Shown piece by piece: positions 63,894-64,000 of a stretch of DNA of 64,000 bases. Numbering within the stretch: the stretch's first letter is position 1; every line of letters starts with the position of its first letter. The DNA lies in contig NZ_PDLY01000003.1 in NCBI RefSeq assembly GCF_014048465.1, forward strand, positions 248,001-312,000. Direction: 5' to 3'. Origin of the DNA: Bombella mellum. GTDB taxonomy: Bacteria; Pseudomonadota; Alphaproteobacteria; Acetobacterales; Acetobacteraceae. A model generated the notes under the pieces. That model made no database searches. It had not been told where the DNA came from and saw only the letters and a list, made by a program, of their open reading frames with translations. The position numbers and the translations under genes were made by a program.

Positions 63894-64000
63894 TACAGGT
63901 TCTGAAACAGAGGATTAGGGGCTTTTAACAGGCCAGGATCATCCCCAACTCTGGGGCAGGCAGGTAAGCTACCATGTAAAACCCTCCTTGAAAAAGGGAG

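Overview
The window looks like the chromosome of an acetic acid bacterium (Alphaproteobacteria, Acetobacteraceae; a Gluconobacter/Bombella/Saccharibacter-type relative, genus not resolvable by eye). The evidence is high GC coding DNA (about 60%), a CcrM GANTC methyltransferase in an rnhB-ccrM operon, a MinCDE system, an alphaproteobacterial ribosomal superoperon lacking rpmJ between secY and rpsM, and several RND pumps with NodT-type outer-membrane lipoproteins.

Layout. 1-767: 5' part of a TonB-dependent receptor gene (minus). 1167-3252: minC, then minDE (minus), split by an intrinsic terminator. 3335-7445: glutathione S-transferase, HI0933-type flavoprotein and an OmpR-type two-component pair (plus). 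7537-8352: one AT-rich gene for a cytoplasmic trypsin-like protease, the clearest foreign insertion here. 8699-14840: RND efflux operon in the order permease-adaptor-outer membrane factor. 14961-42916: almost the whole transcription and translation core without interruption: rplKAJL-rpoBC, rpsLG-tuf (no fusA), S10, spc (with secY and adk) and alpha (rpsM-rpsK-rpoA-rplQ), ending at a strong terminator. 43016-43183: a small membrane protein between two terminators. 43262-52712 (minus): an MdtABC-like pump (adaptor, two different RND permeases) plus an outer-membrane lipoprotein. 52992-56142: a CsbD/DUF883-like protein, a GYF-type membrane protein, rnhB-ccrM and a small membrane protein. 56232-56927 (minus): a secreted ankyrin protein. 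57051-63893 (minus): a MoxR-DUF58-DUF4159-VWA operon.

How the genes fit together. The core region makes ribosomal proteins, RNA polymerase, EF-Tu, SecY and adenylate kinase. Hairpins between many of these genes probably tune the output of each segment. CcrM should methylate GANTC; four GANTC sites lie just upstream of its own operon and a GANTC palindrome lies between minC and minDE, which suggests methylation-linked cell-cycle control. The two tripartite pumps and the two-component system form an envelope-stress and efflux layer.

I found no CRISPR array, insertion sequence, tRNA, rRNA or prophage. The best candidates for something undescribed are the orphan AT-rich protease and the CcrM-site clusters. 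Most of the window is ordinary core genome.
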